From Copromyces sp. CBS 386.78 (lineage: Eukaryota; Ascomycota; Sordariomycetes; Sordariales; Sordariaceae): a stretch of DNA of 64,000 nucleotides. Positions 47,482-59,307 of the stretch are shown one piece after another. The notes beneath the pieces are model-generated. The model was not told where the DNA came from, did not search any database, and worked only from the letters and a program-made list of their open reading frames with translations. The stretch lies in the NCBI GenBank assembly GCA_030685235.1, contig MU839084.1, positions 434,001 through 498,000 of the forward strand, given 5' to 3'. The stretch's first letter is position 1, and every line of letters starts with the position of its first letter. Position numbers and translations under genes: made by a program.

Positions 47482-50166
47482 CTATGACATGGAAGCAGCT
47501 TCTATCGCTTCTGCGTCAACATGCGCCTCAGCTGGAACCATTGCCGAAGCCTCGGGTTGCGCCTCGGTCTGTACCTCCGCCTGTGCTTCGAGTTGCATCT
47601 CCGGTTGTTCCTCGTCTTGTACATGTGCTTGGTCTTCCGCTTCCGCAGCATTTGCTTGCTCCTGCTCATCTTGTCGATACTCAGTATTGATGGGGATTCC
47701 GTTCGCTACGTCGGCTTCCTTGCGGTCGGGATTCTTGCCGCATGCAATCACGGCATTTCTTTCCTTCTTACCCAGCACAACGAGATCAAACGACGGAGGC
47801 AAAATAGAATCAACCCTTTAACAAACGTGTCAGTAACAATCAGGGGAGGTTTCATAGCAAGGTGTCAAGTCACTCACTTTAGGAAGTCCTGCTTTAGCAA
47901 GCGAGCTTTGTCTCGCAAAGCCTGCTGGTCCCGAGGGCGCACAAAATGGAGCTTGCCATCCTTTATCTCCTTTTCAATGACGCTCCATTTGCACTTGTAC
48001 ATATCCACCGCCTTGACCAGCTGCCTGATGTCGTCGCGAAGCCAGGGCGACCGTTGCTGTGGTTCTCTGGCCTTGCGGTGGGCTACCGAGAGCTCCCTCG
48101 TGCGTTGCGCGACAAACTCGAAGTCGGGCTCGGCCTGCGTGTCGGTGAACGGTGAGTACCTAGCCACAGCAGCGACAGCGGCAGCAGCAGTAGCGGCGGA
48201 TGAAGAAGGCGTCCCAGCATCCCCCAATGCGCCATCTGCGGCAGGAATGGGGACAGTAGGCTTGTTGCGACGTGTCCTTGGCTTTTTGGCTGGTGGTTTG
48301 CCCGCATCTGCTCCATCGATTACACCACCATTATCGCCTGGAGAAGCACGCTTAGGACGGCCTAGCTGGGCGGCAGATCGTGCGTAATCAGCGCCGTTCT
48401 GAATGGCACCCGGGTGGCCAGGGTATACCAAAGGTGACGATGGTTGAGCGTCGTAGTTAGGTTGATACGAGGCGCGCTCAAATGAGCCGTAACTGCTCGA
48501 TGAGAGTCCGTAGCCTCGTTCGAACATCTCCTGGGTTGTCGAAAAACTTCCATCCTGTGATTGTGAAGCACCGCTCTCCGCTTCCTGATCCTGCTTCATA
48601 GCACGAAGAGCTGCCATATACGGCTGCTGTCTTTGCCTGCAACAGATATCATATTAGCATAAGACCATGTAGCCGAGGAGGTTGTAGGCGTACCCAGTAT
48701 GTGCCAGTGACTCGCTCTCCAACTGAGACTGAATTTGTGAATCCACTGCCGATGAATCCGGCGCGCTATACTGCGTAGCTGGGTAGGACGGTCCCGGCAT
48801 CACAGGTTGTAGTTGTCGTCTGATTTCCTGGAAACAGGCGTCCAGGCTCTCCCTAATAGCCCGTAGAGAGCTCTGAGGGTCATACAATTTCTGAATTTGG
48901 TCCAAGCAAGCTTGAAGAGTAGCGTGGTCGATGGCTTCATTGGGCAGGTATTCGCAGATCGACCGCAGCCGTGTAATATACTCTTCCTTGTGCCAAGGGT
49001 CGTCGTTAGGGTCAATGCCCGGGACAAACTTCAGCAGCAAAGCATCCTTGTTGCCTTGTTTGAAGTCCTCCACTGCTTCCACACTTGGGCTCTCTTGACA
49101 AAACGTATCCGACAATACCTCCGACCGGCTTATGGGAAATTGGTTTTGTGCCTCGAGGTCCTTGAGAGTGGCCATGAACAGAAGAGTCCGGATTTCCACA
49201 ACTTGGGTCATGATGTCTTCTGGCTTAAGGACCGCCGAGTTCTCAACTTCGTCCACTACCATAGACTGGGCGATTATGTCATCGCAGACCTGCAAGTCGG
49301 TCAAGGGGTCTTCGGAATGATCCTGCTGAATCACATCAATTCGATCAAAGATTTTAACAAGATTGGCGAGCGTCACGATCTTGCAGGCATCGGAGCCGGC
49401 CGGGGAGTTCGGGTCGACTTCCAGGGTCGAAAGAACGTGCTTGAGGTTGATGCTGGGTTGGCTCTTGTTAGAGACATACCGTAAGCGGTACATATCGAAC
49501 TCGTCTTCCAAAGCTGCCTGCTCAACAAGGTCTCTCTGTTGAGGGTCTGTTGTGGACAGTAGAGTGAACAGTTTGTCCGCCGAAGCGAAGAGATGCGGCA
49601 ACATGCGGCTCATCAAGAGCCTCTCCTTTCCCCTCTTTGCCGGAGTTCTGCCCGACTCGGAATCTGTGAAAATAGGTACCTCACGAGCCGGGGTACCAGT
49701 GAGTGATGTTGAAGCGCCGCTACGAAGGGCAATACCTATTGTAAACGATTAATGAGTATTCTTGACAAACAGACCACTTACTCTTACCTGGGGTTTCTGG
49801 TTGAGAGGAGAAGGCATCCGTCCCAGAGACACGTGTACGGACGCTATTAACGCTCACCATGCTCCCAGCACGGGCATCACGGCGCGTGCTTCGACGAGCA
49901 ACTTCAACAGCAGCCTGCTCGCTTTGGCCTTTCGGGGCTGGGAAAGGAGGAGGAGGCATCTCTGATTCCTGAGCACCAGTGAGGGTTGGGTCAATCTGAG
50001 CATCCTGAACCTGATGTTGCTGAAGCTGCTGCTGCTCTACATGCTCCCCTTGAGGAGGTGGCGGAGATTGCTGCTGAAGACGCGTGGCACGCCGGACAGC
50101 AACCGTCGTTCCCTCGGCCGGTTGCTGTTGCCGCGTGGCAGGACGACCTCTCCCGCGTCCCGTCAT
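47482..50166 (-). CDS. Telobox Myb-domain protein, Taz1/Tbf1-like
   Basis: Minus-strand exons 50166-49788, 49735-48694, 48636-47878 and 47815-47482 give 837 residues. Probably a nuclear telomeric-repeat or TTAGGG-like-site binding protein. Seen: an N-terminal AT-hook-like GRGRGRP followed by Gln/Pro-rich sequence; a mainly helical region (about 165-480, starting MLPHLFASADKLFTLLSTTD) that may be a TRF-type dimerisation domain; and a Myb-like domain near residues 660-730 ending QALRDKARLLKQDFLK, close to the telobox form L-K-D-K-x-R-N-x-K of Taz1 and Tbf1. A Pro-Lys-rich basic stretch (KPPAKKPRTRRNK) may be the nuclear signal. The tail is Glu/Ala/Gln-rich. The start is an ATG; the frame is open a little further upstream but has only a TTG there. 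Confidence 0.65.
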
Positions 50167-51962
50167 GGTTCCCCTCGGTGATTCTCTGAGCAGCACGTTT
50201 CGTGAGCTCAACTGTCGAGGAAGATAGATGGAAATGCGCGTGCTGTCGTCGACGAGAACGAAGAAGGGTTGGGGTTAGGGTTCAATCCGCGTTAGACTGA
50301 AGTTTGTTTTGAGATTTTTGCTGACGATTTCGGGGTTGGAGGAGGGAGGCCCATTCATGCCAAGGACGGGAAGCTAAGAAATGGCCCCACCACCACACAG
50401 GCCCTGGTCATTCACGTGACAGCATAGCTGCGTCGTCATCCATCTCATGCCATACGTAAGGTAGGTAGGTAACCTTCACTGGCGTGCAATTCAAGACTGA
50501 TATTTCGAGCAATTTGAGTTCCTACTGTGACCTCCACGTCCAGGACTCAACAAAATATGGTGAGCCCCAGCATAAGTGATTGATGCCGACTTACCTAACT
50601 ATCGTAGATACCTTCTTCAAGGTAATGGCTCCACTGTACGTGTTCAACGGTACCTCTTCAGTGCACCCCGAATTTAGGTATGTTTCCTACCTGGACATTG
50701 AGAGCTCTGAACAGTCCTCGACCTGCCTAACCTCAAGTTTTCATGTCACACTACGTAGCTATGGAGTTACCGCGGTTTTTCTGAAGGGGTGTTGGACAGT
50801 AGTATTCAGAGTCCACAGGACAACATCGTGGCATTCGCTCCCAATCAAATCAAGAGGGTTCGTCTGGATGAACAGATGTCAGACTGGTAAGAGCCGGAGG
50901 TGAGTCCATACCCCCGGAGGTCGCTGGAAAAGTCCTATAGTACCTACCTAAAGCTGTACCGACTACCGGGACCTTTAAAGACCGCAAATTGTCAAGTATC
51001 TTCTGCCACAGCATCCATTTTGATCAATGTGTTAGAGTGGTGATAGTTTCCACACGACGAGAAATTATGTCTCTCGGGAGCCTCATTCAAGTCGGAAACA
51101 CTAGCTGCAACATAAGCATCCGTTGTTACAGCGATCCGCAAGGGGTTTCAACCAACCCTACATACAACTGGCTGGCTGGCTGGCGATAAGGCCTCGGAAT
51201 AAACTCACATGACGTTTTAACCAAACTCATCGACAGAGCTTTTACTGTATGGCTTTGACGTCGCTTTCTCCTTGTGGGTAGTTTTTTTACCATTGTCTTT
51301 TGTGTGAACGTCGGATATCAGTTCCGTTGGCGGTTTACCCCTGACCTCCGAACTAACAACTACTAACGGGCTGTCGCAGTCAACCAAGCATAACCCTGTT
51401 GGGTGAAGGATAGCTGAATACATAGGTGGAGGTGCCACCGCCGCGGTTCCTGGTTGTTGCCCGTTTGATACCGCCCGTAGTGTAGGCACAGCTGCCCGGC
51501 TCCTTGGGGGCGACCAGTCCATGGCAGTAGGGGGTATCCAAGCGCGCAGTGAGGTGGCTGTGCGACGTGCACCCTTTCTCGTGCATCAACCCCAGCATTT
51601 CCAAAGGCTGGAACCCCTGATTAAACACTCCATCTGTCAACGAGCCGCAGAACTTCGATCGCAACTTTTGCCTCTGCCCAGTTCTGCTCTGATTCCGCCT
51701 TTGGAACTGACATTGGGCAGAATCACCATCTGTCCGTCATTCGATCGCTCCCAACTGTCCTTACCTCCCCAACTCCATGTGGTGAGACAACAGTTTCCTG
51801 CTTCTTTACCTTCTTTGGTCCCGCGCCAGCTCGTCTCGATATCCTGACGATCACCACGTTTGCGAAGAACGCCGATCACAACGCTATCGACATACATCCG
51901 CCTTCTGGCAACATTGACCCCAATTCCAACAAAACAAACACCGACCTAGAGTCGCCGCCACC
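50167..51962. promoter_or_regulatory. Divergent upstream region of the telobox gene and gdt1
   Basis: About 1.8 kb between two diverging genes. The frames around 51200-51660 are overlapping on both strands and not coding-like. A GGTAGGTAGGTA run lies near 50461-50471. The last ~80 bases before 51963 are CA-rich, as a leader would be. Confidence 0.5.
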
Positions 51963-53590
51963 ATGAGACTGCGACAGCTTCTCATACCCTCCCTTACGGC
52001 CACTGCCGTCCTCGCGCAGTCGACGACAGAAAGCAGCAAGCAGCTCGAGAAAAATGCGGCTATCGATTCCCTAGTCGACGCCCCACCGGCCGTCAAGAAG
52101 TACGGCACTAAAGATGCGCCTTTCGATGGCAAGGATGGGAAGCCGCACGCGGGCCCCTTTGTCGACTTCGAGTCTTCTGCTCCCGAAACCACCAAGGACT
52201 TGCCTGTTTTGAAAGACCGCCCAGAAGATCCTACAATTGTAGGCGGGAAGAAGATACCCGACACCAACGATGGAGTGATGGACGACCCCAGCCGACAGGA
52301 GCCCAAGGAAGGTACCACAGGCACAAGCGGTGGTGTAAGCGAGAAGACCAAGGAGAGGATCTTGAAGGAAAACGAGACTGGCGAGAAGGTGCAAAACAAG
52401 CCTCAGGCTCCCAAGGAGGCTCCTCCCCTGCCGCACGTTGAGCAGGACAAGATCGACAAAGAAACGCAGGATAAGTATGGTGGTAAGGCAGCAGACGATG
52501 TCACGGGCTTCGAGGTGAGCTTAGCATGTCTACTTGGCTGCACCGGGGCCCAGCTAACAATCAGTTCAGAAACCAACAGATCTCCCTGACAAAACCCACG
52601 ATAAATCCCCCCCTCTGCCGGACTCGGCCGGTAGAATCGATCACCTAGACGTTTCCAGTGGGGAGAAGACAGGCGCCAGCCTCGGCGATTTCGACAAGGG
52701 CACTGAAGGCGTCATCAGGCCTTTCCATTCCTTCTTCCTTTCGTTCACTATGATTCTCTTTTCCGAGATCGGCGACAAGACTTTCCTCGTGGCTGCCCTG
52801 ATGGCCATGAAGCACGACCGCCTTGTTGTCTTTTCCGGCGCTTTTGCTGCCTTGATCACCATGACCATCCTCTCAGCCGTCTTGGGACACGCCGTGCCCA
52901 CACTTATTCCCAAAAAGATCACCAACTTCCTGGCTGCTGGTTTGTTCCTTGTCTTTGGAGCTCGGTTGCTCCGCGAGGGTATGGCCATGAGTCCCGATGA
53001 AGGTGTTTCCGCCGAGATGCAGGAGGTAGAACAGGAGCTCGAGGAGAAGGAACACCTTGCCCGTAAGCAGGGCCGCAGGAGGTCGAGCGTCTCTCCCTAC
53101 AGTCTGGAAATGGGCCTCGGTAACCGCAAGTCTCGCTCCAAGTCCCGCTTCCCGACGCCGCCCCGAAGCCCCTCCAGCTCCCCCGATGCACGGAACGCAT
53201 CGCCGCGTGGAAGAAACCTTATGGAATGCCTCGCCGGTTTTAACAACCTTGTGTCTCTTCTTCTCAGCCCTGTCTGGGTCCAAACCTTCGTTATGACATT
53301 TTTGGGCGAGTGGGGTGACCGCAGCCAAATTGCAACCATTGCCATGGCGGCTGGTCAGGACTATTGGTGGGTAACGCTCGGAGCTGTTGTGGGCCACGGT
53401 ATTTGCACGAGTGTTGCCGTGATCGGTGGAAAGGCTATTGCAGGCAAGGTCAGCCTGAAAGTTGGTAAGTTGACAGTATTTCTCCTTTCCACAGACGCAT
53501 GCTAACCCTCGCGCTTTAGTCACTGTCGGTGGTGCTGTTGCCTTCCTCGTCTTCGGCGTCATTTACTTGGTTGAGGCCTTTTATTCCTAG
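51963..53590 (+). CDS. gdt1: Gdt1/TMEM165-family Golgi cation transporter
   Basis: Exons 51963-52514, 52570-53464 and 53520-53590 give 505 residues. Members exchange Ca2+/Mn2+ for H+ in the Golgi and support glycosylation. Two copies of the UPF0016 signature are present: SEIGDKTF at about 249-256 and GEWGDRSQ at about 430-437, each starting a bundle of three hydrophobic segments. A signal peptide (MRLRQLLIPSLTATAVLA, then Q) is followed by a long charged lumenal-type linker of ~230 residues, and a basic Ser/Arg/Pro loop (about 345-400) separates the two halves. The linker is longer than in yeast Gdt1. The last exon adds the final membrane helix (GGAVAFLVFGVIYLVEAFYS). Confidence 0.93.
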
Positions 53591-54856
53591 GCCAACATGG
53601 CTTATGATGTCCCCGTCTCAGATTCGTCACTTGCGCCTTTTAACGTCACTACGTCAACTGTTCGCGCCCGTTTCGCGCCCGTTTCGTAGAGCTATTGCTT
53701 GTAATTGCTTCAGAGACTGCATTGGACACACGGCAAGGTTATCAAAGAGTCTTTTCTCTTCCTCCATTTAATTTAGAAAAGGTTCATTTGCTCTGCAACG
53801 CAGAATCATGCTGGGCCAACCGGATAAGGGCACACAAACAATGGCCCACCCCACAATGCCTTACCGGGACGATGCGGTCGTGGCGGCTTTTCTTTTCCTT
53901 CCCATTATATTTCCTTTTCTCTTTAAGGCTCCCTTACGCGAAGTGTAATATCTCAACGGCATGGATGGATGTTGGTATGGCGGATCATGATACAGGCTGG
54001 GGATACGGACTTTACATACATATGGGCTATTGTGACGGTGGATACTTGCTGTATCAAATTCGGTGTAAAGTTTAGAAAAACGGAATGATATCATGACATC
54101 ACCCTAGGGTGGGAAGGGGGGAATGGGTCATGTTACAATGTAATCTATTTGTGAAGGCATCTGTTTCTACAAGATGATCGTCTATCGCCCTCGTGGGAGA
54201 ATCCTATTCACATTGGGGTGATAAAACAAGCATGACAGAGAGCATTTCACTCGGCAGATTCACAAAGTTATGCCAATTTGGATATAACGGAAGCTGGCGG
54301 CGCTGGCATTTATACATAATTGAATTAACGGGAACACCTCCCGAATGGCAAGTCTACCCCCAGTAGTTGTATGTATTAACCAAGTCTGATTTAAACGCAT
54401 CCTATAGGCGGAGGGAACTGATTTTGATGTGAAGGCAGGTTTTTTGTTGACTGTGGCTCACGACAGGTGTTTGTCGTAGTTGCACAGTTGAGGTCATGGA
54501 GACAAGGGATGGAAGCAAGGGAGGTGAAGTTGTGCCTGAATGCCAAGACTTTGCAAACGGTTCTTTAAACTGCGTGATGACGTAGTTGGGGCATCAGGCC
54601 TCGTCCCCGCCGACTTTATCTGATACGGTTCATGTCTTCCTTCTCGCTCGACAACAATTTGAGTCCTTCAAACATCCGCACTCTTCAACGAGAACCTATA
54701 ATTTTTACTTACACAGCGATATCTGCAATATCGTGGTGCTTCTGATTTACAATTGCACCAGCTCTTCCACCGCGATACCGTCTACCTTTTCTGTCTATAC
54801 AGCAAACGATTATCACCTGTCTCAACCCTTTAGTTATCCATATTACTCGCGCTACC
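53591..54856. other. Spacer between gdt1 and the EI24-like gene
   Basis: About 1.3 kb with the gdt1 3' end and the promoter of the next gene. No supported frame, RNA gene or repeat. The direct double copy of TTCGCGCCCG near 53662-53682 is the only short repeat noted. Confidence 0.5.
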
Positions 54857-56286
54857 ATGTCGGGCGTTGTCGACTCCGTCCAGGCCAAGGCCCAGGAAGT
54901 CGCGTAAGGCCTTCGTAATTTATGAGCACCTGGCCGAATACTTGATACTGACGCTCAGTGGCGGGAACAGGAAAGAGGACTATGACCGCGCCAAAGCCCT
55001 GATCAACGATGCCGCAAAGAGCGGGTCCTACTTGTATCCCATCAAGGTGTGTTCGCATACCTTCGCAGTGAAACCCTCTCGGCCGGAATATCATGTTGAC
55101 GATGCTTTTTCTTATTCTAGGGAATCTTCTACTTCTTGAGCCATCGCAGCCTTTGGAAGCCCCTCCTTCAGAAGTTGGCCCCTATTGTGACGCTTTCTGT
55201 CGGAGTCGTGACAGGCATGTTTTTCTTCACCTACGTGCCGCAACTCGCGCTCATGACTTTCGTCAACGGACCTCTCGCCGTCCTCACTACAGCAGTGCTC
55301 GTTTTAAACGAGAGCTCTGCGGTCATTTCGTTCCTCTCCAGGAACTTTGTGATGCAGGATGCCCTGTTGGACACCTTTGACGGTACCCTGGTTTCCAGGG
55401 ACGCTACCAATCTAGTCAGTGAAGGCAGAGAGCTGAAATCGGGCAGAGATCCCATTCAAAGATTGGGAAAGATTCTCAAGAACCCTTTCCAGCGTTTCAG
55501 TCCCAAGGCATTGATTCGATATGTCATGTACCTGCCGCTCAACTTCATTCCAGGTACAGAGAGAAAACCCCCTCCCCCCACCATTGCCCTACGTTTCTCA
55601 GGAGTTACATAGGCTGACACAAAAATTGGATAGTTGTCGGCACGGTAGCATTCATCATCTTGCAAGGTAGGTGCTCGTCCTCTGTTTACATGTGAGATGT
55701 GGTACTAACGTCCGATAGGACGCTCTCGCGGCAGCACGGTTCACGACCGGGTAAGTCAATGACACCTTAATGCCTTTTCTGCTCAACTATCAAAAGATAA
55801 CGATGCTGACCTTGGAGTCAGTACTTTCAACTCAAACGATGGTCCGCGAGCCAAAAGGCGCAGTGGCTCTCAGAGCATGTAGGCCCATATTCAGCGTAAG
55901 TAACTTTTCCGCGACCAGATCTTTTCACGAAATCTGTCCTACAATCCGTCAATAAACCCCATCGGCTAGTCTTTGCACAGAAGCAGTTGATGCCATAAGG
56001 GAGCGATGCTTTCTTGACTGAGGTAACGCTGACGACATACATAACAGCTTCGGTATTCTGGCTACGCTCCTTGAAATGGTTCCGGTTGCTTCCGTCTTCT
56101 TCTCATTCACGAACGCCGGTAAGTTTCACTTGGACAAACTAGGTCTTCCCTGATGAAAACTACAAGCAACTAACGACTACTATAGTCGGTGCTGCACTCT
56201 GGGCGGCCGATATCGAGAACAAGGAGACCGAGACGACCGATGGCACAGCTCCTGGTCTTCGTGAAGCGGCAAAGAAAGCCGAGTGA
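54857..56286 (+). CDS. EI24/Rrt8-type membrane protein
   Basis: Eight exons: 54857-54903, 54959-55046, 55121-55553, 55634-55666, 55719-55750, 55822-55895, 56048-56118 and 56186-56286, giving 292 residues. Multi-pass membrane protein of the fungal EI24-like group that includes yeast outer-spore-wall/lipid-droplet proteins Rrt8 and Lds1/2. Seen: GSYLYPIKGIFYFLSHRSLW, hydrophobic segments (LSVGVVTGMFFFTYVPQLAL, FVNGPLAVLTTAVLVL), and the C-terminal family block with YFQLKRWSASQKAQWLSEHV, PYSAFGILATLLEMVPVASV and FSFTNAVGAALWAADIE. Two internal exons are only 33 and 32 bases. Every junction preserves phase. Biochemical role unknown. Confidence 0.82.
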
Positions 56287-59200
56287 GATGGTACCAGAGC
56301 AGAAGACCGAAATTCGTCGATGCATCACACAGATGCACATCCCTGAGTAGGAGGTAGCTTTACCATGACACAGTTGGTCAATTCGAAGGTGGTGTTGCAT
56401 GTTGCATCTGCTTGGCCGAAGAGGTACGGCATTTTGACAGCGCAGGATGCTGTGCGACCAGCTCAAGCCCTTGCTTGATTCCGACTTCCAGGTTTTTCAA
56501 TGTTTTTCTGTCAAAACTTTTATCCGCCTCTTCATTTCGGAGTATTGGGAGGCTAGGACATTATTTTCACCCGGCAATGGCCTCGCGACGCTGAATACGA
56601 GAATAAGCACGTTTTCATTCCATGAGGGTTCCAAAGTTTTCAGCGTGGCTTTCGAGTGAGTGTTCTAAAACAAGCCTCGACACTAAAGACTGTCTCGAAC
56701 TGGAGCAGAGTGTATTGCACGTGTTGTCTTTGAAATAATGAGTGTCTCAAGGTTCCTAAACCTGTGTTGCCTACACTTTCGAAGCTCATATACGGTTAGT
56801 AATTAAACCGAAACATCTCAAGGGTTGCCGGGGACGCAGTTTGAGCGGGCTCGGCTGCAGTACTTGTCAGTTTGCTTCGCAGCCGAGGCGTCGTTCTTGT
56901 TCCCGTCATTTTCCCCAACGGCCGGATACGCCATGCAGGTAGGCACTTTGATGGTGCACAAACCCGATCTCCCCGACCAAAGCGGCGACCAGCTTGACAG
57001 GGCCTTCTTCCACAAGTGCAGGCAAGAGAGTGAACCAACAGGATATGTAAGTCCTAGAACTTTTGTTTTTTCTTGTTACAGACAAACATCGGATCACGGC
57101 ATGGCAGAAGTGAGCAGTGAAATGCTTGCGATAGCTTTCACGCACGAGATATTTAAGAGGTAGTCCTCTGAGCAAGTACCTGTCGATACATGGTACATGC
57201 TGTATCTCCCACGGCGCCACAAACCAAATGTCTGACACTCCTTCAGGAACACCCAATCTACTCTAGTGGTTGTGTACATACTTCAAGTACCTTTGTCATT
57301 TTGTTGTTGACGTCCTTGGCTTTGTAACGGCGCCCCACGGATTGCTGCACATCGCCCAGCTCAACGCCTTCATGGGGTTTGAGCCGATGTGGCGCTATCT
57401 GACGGATTATCAACTAGAACTCGGCCGCCGGTCAGTCACCCACGGTTAGCTTTCCTTCCAACTCGACTCTTGCTCCTAATTCTTACTTTTGCCCTGATCA
57501 AAACACCTTTGCGCCCGCTTGATGAGGCAGTCCCGGGAAGCCTTCAGTTTGCGGATAGCTATCCCGGCATCCTGTTTATCGTGCGAGGACTGTGGTGCTG
57601 TGTTCGATGGTGTTACCACGGGAGCGAGATGACACAGGGGGGAGAGTGCACAGATTCAGCCAGGAGCCGAAAAGGGAAGTGTTTTGATGTCGTATCAAAT
57701 GAAGAAGAGTCGACAAAGACCCAAGATCACTTTGGGCCTATTGCTGACATTACCTGCACATAAGCGTTGGGTTGATGCTGTCCCTCATGCGCCTCTAAAG
57801 CTGAGATTTCATATTCACTTCCCGACGGGATCATGCAGCTCTCTTGGCAGAATTCTGCAACTGGGTCGTTGATACATCCCGCAAGATGGGAAGGAGGCAG
57901 ATGCCATGGGTGTACGTACGGTAGGGAGCAGGAAGGAGCGACGGGAGAGCATCGGCGGACACGGCACCACCAAACAACAAGCAAACTGGGACAGTCAAGC
58001 AACATTCTAGAGCAGAAAGGAAAAGCTTGGAAGCTTTTTCTCGGAGATGCCATATCATCTCAAGGTTCCGTGCATGGAAATCCCCAGCACATCAAGGGCA
58101 TCGTCAGTCAGACTGGAACTCAAGGACGGAAACTGAAGCGTTATCGTCATGGACACTCGGCAAATGCAGGTACAATCTCGGGATGTTCCAGTTCCCCAAG
58201 TCCTCTGTCGTGTTCCTGTCCAAATAGCAAGGGACGAGACTCAAAGCCTCCCCCCGCACACACAGTCGCATTGTGGTGCTTGTCAAGCTGTCGGCACCCA
58301 GTTCCCTTCTCCTGTTTGGAGCCAGGGACAGAGGCAGGGGACCCCCAAAAGGCACCACATCTCTCACCCTGGAGTGAGTAAGGCTGGTAGGTGGTTTTTG
58401 ATGACCTCAACTTGAACCCAATAGTTCAACAACTGAGGTCTCGAAGATTAAGGGGTTAGTGTCTCTCCGGTTTCAGCCCGGTTAAGCAGGTCTGTCTTTT
58501 GTGAAGAGCAGTTCTAACATGCCATTAACAGAGAAGACCAGGTCAACCTGGTGTACGTTCGGAGGGTTGCCCCTTCCCTGATTGCAAAAGAAGGTAACAG
58601 CAATCTGGGCCAGGAAGGTGCTCTCGGTCAAGTTTGACCAGCTGCGCAGTGGTGGAAGTGATGACCCCTCCGCTGACGACCTGTTCGAGTCGGTTGAACG
58701 CGACGAAACATGAGGAAACCTCGAACGACCCTGCCTCAGTCATAGATTGGGATACGGAGAATTTTGCAACTGGAGCTGCTGCAGTGGTTCGGGAAACGGG
58801 TGCTCCTTCTATATCTGTCTAGGTCTCTCCCTCGGGTTTCGCGTGTGTAGAAGGACCACCGCCTCGCCTACTTCCTTACTCTCATGCCATCCTTCCCCGA
58901 TCAAGTTCTTTCCTTTTGTCTCAACGACTCCTTCTTCTTCTTCTTCACTTCTCCCTCCTCCTGACTTTTCTCTTTTCCCTTCGAGAGGAACGTTATCGAG
59001 TCCTTCACCTAGGTCAACACAAGATCTCGCCAGTCTCGTCGTTGACTTGCCTTGCATCCTTATCCAAGATCGTCCAGAGACATTGTTCATTCACTCATTT
59101 GAACTTTTGGCTTCATGCTGGCCCCTCTTTAAGCCCTCATTCTGGCCAGTCCCTTCTATTCACAGTATCCTTAATCAACAGTCCTAGGCGATCTGCTCTA

Positions 59201-59307
59201 CAGTTTGACATCACGCCAAGCTCAGGACACTACCTGGCCTTTGGTCGGTCACCACTATCGCTGCATCATCCACCGGTCTAGGAGGAAGCAAGAGTCGGCC
59301 CCTAAAG
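56287..59307. other. 3-kb geneless region upstream of the mucin-like gene
   Basis: No supported coding region: frames on both strands are short, overlap one another and lack bias. The last ~450 bases (about 58850-59300) are CT-rich and likely the promoter and leader of the following gene. No tRNA, 5S rRNA or clear transposon signature seen. Confidence 0.5.
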
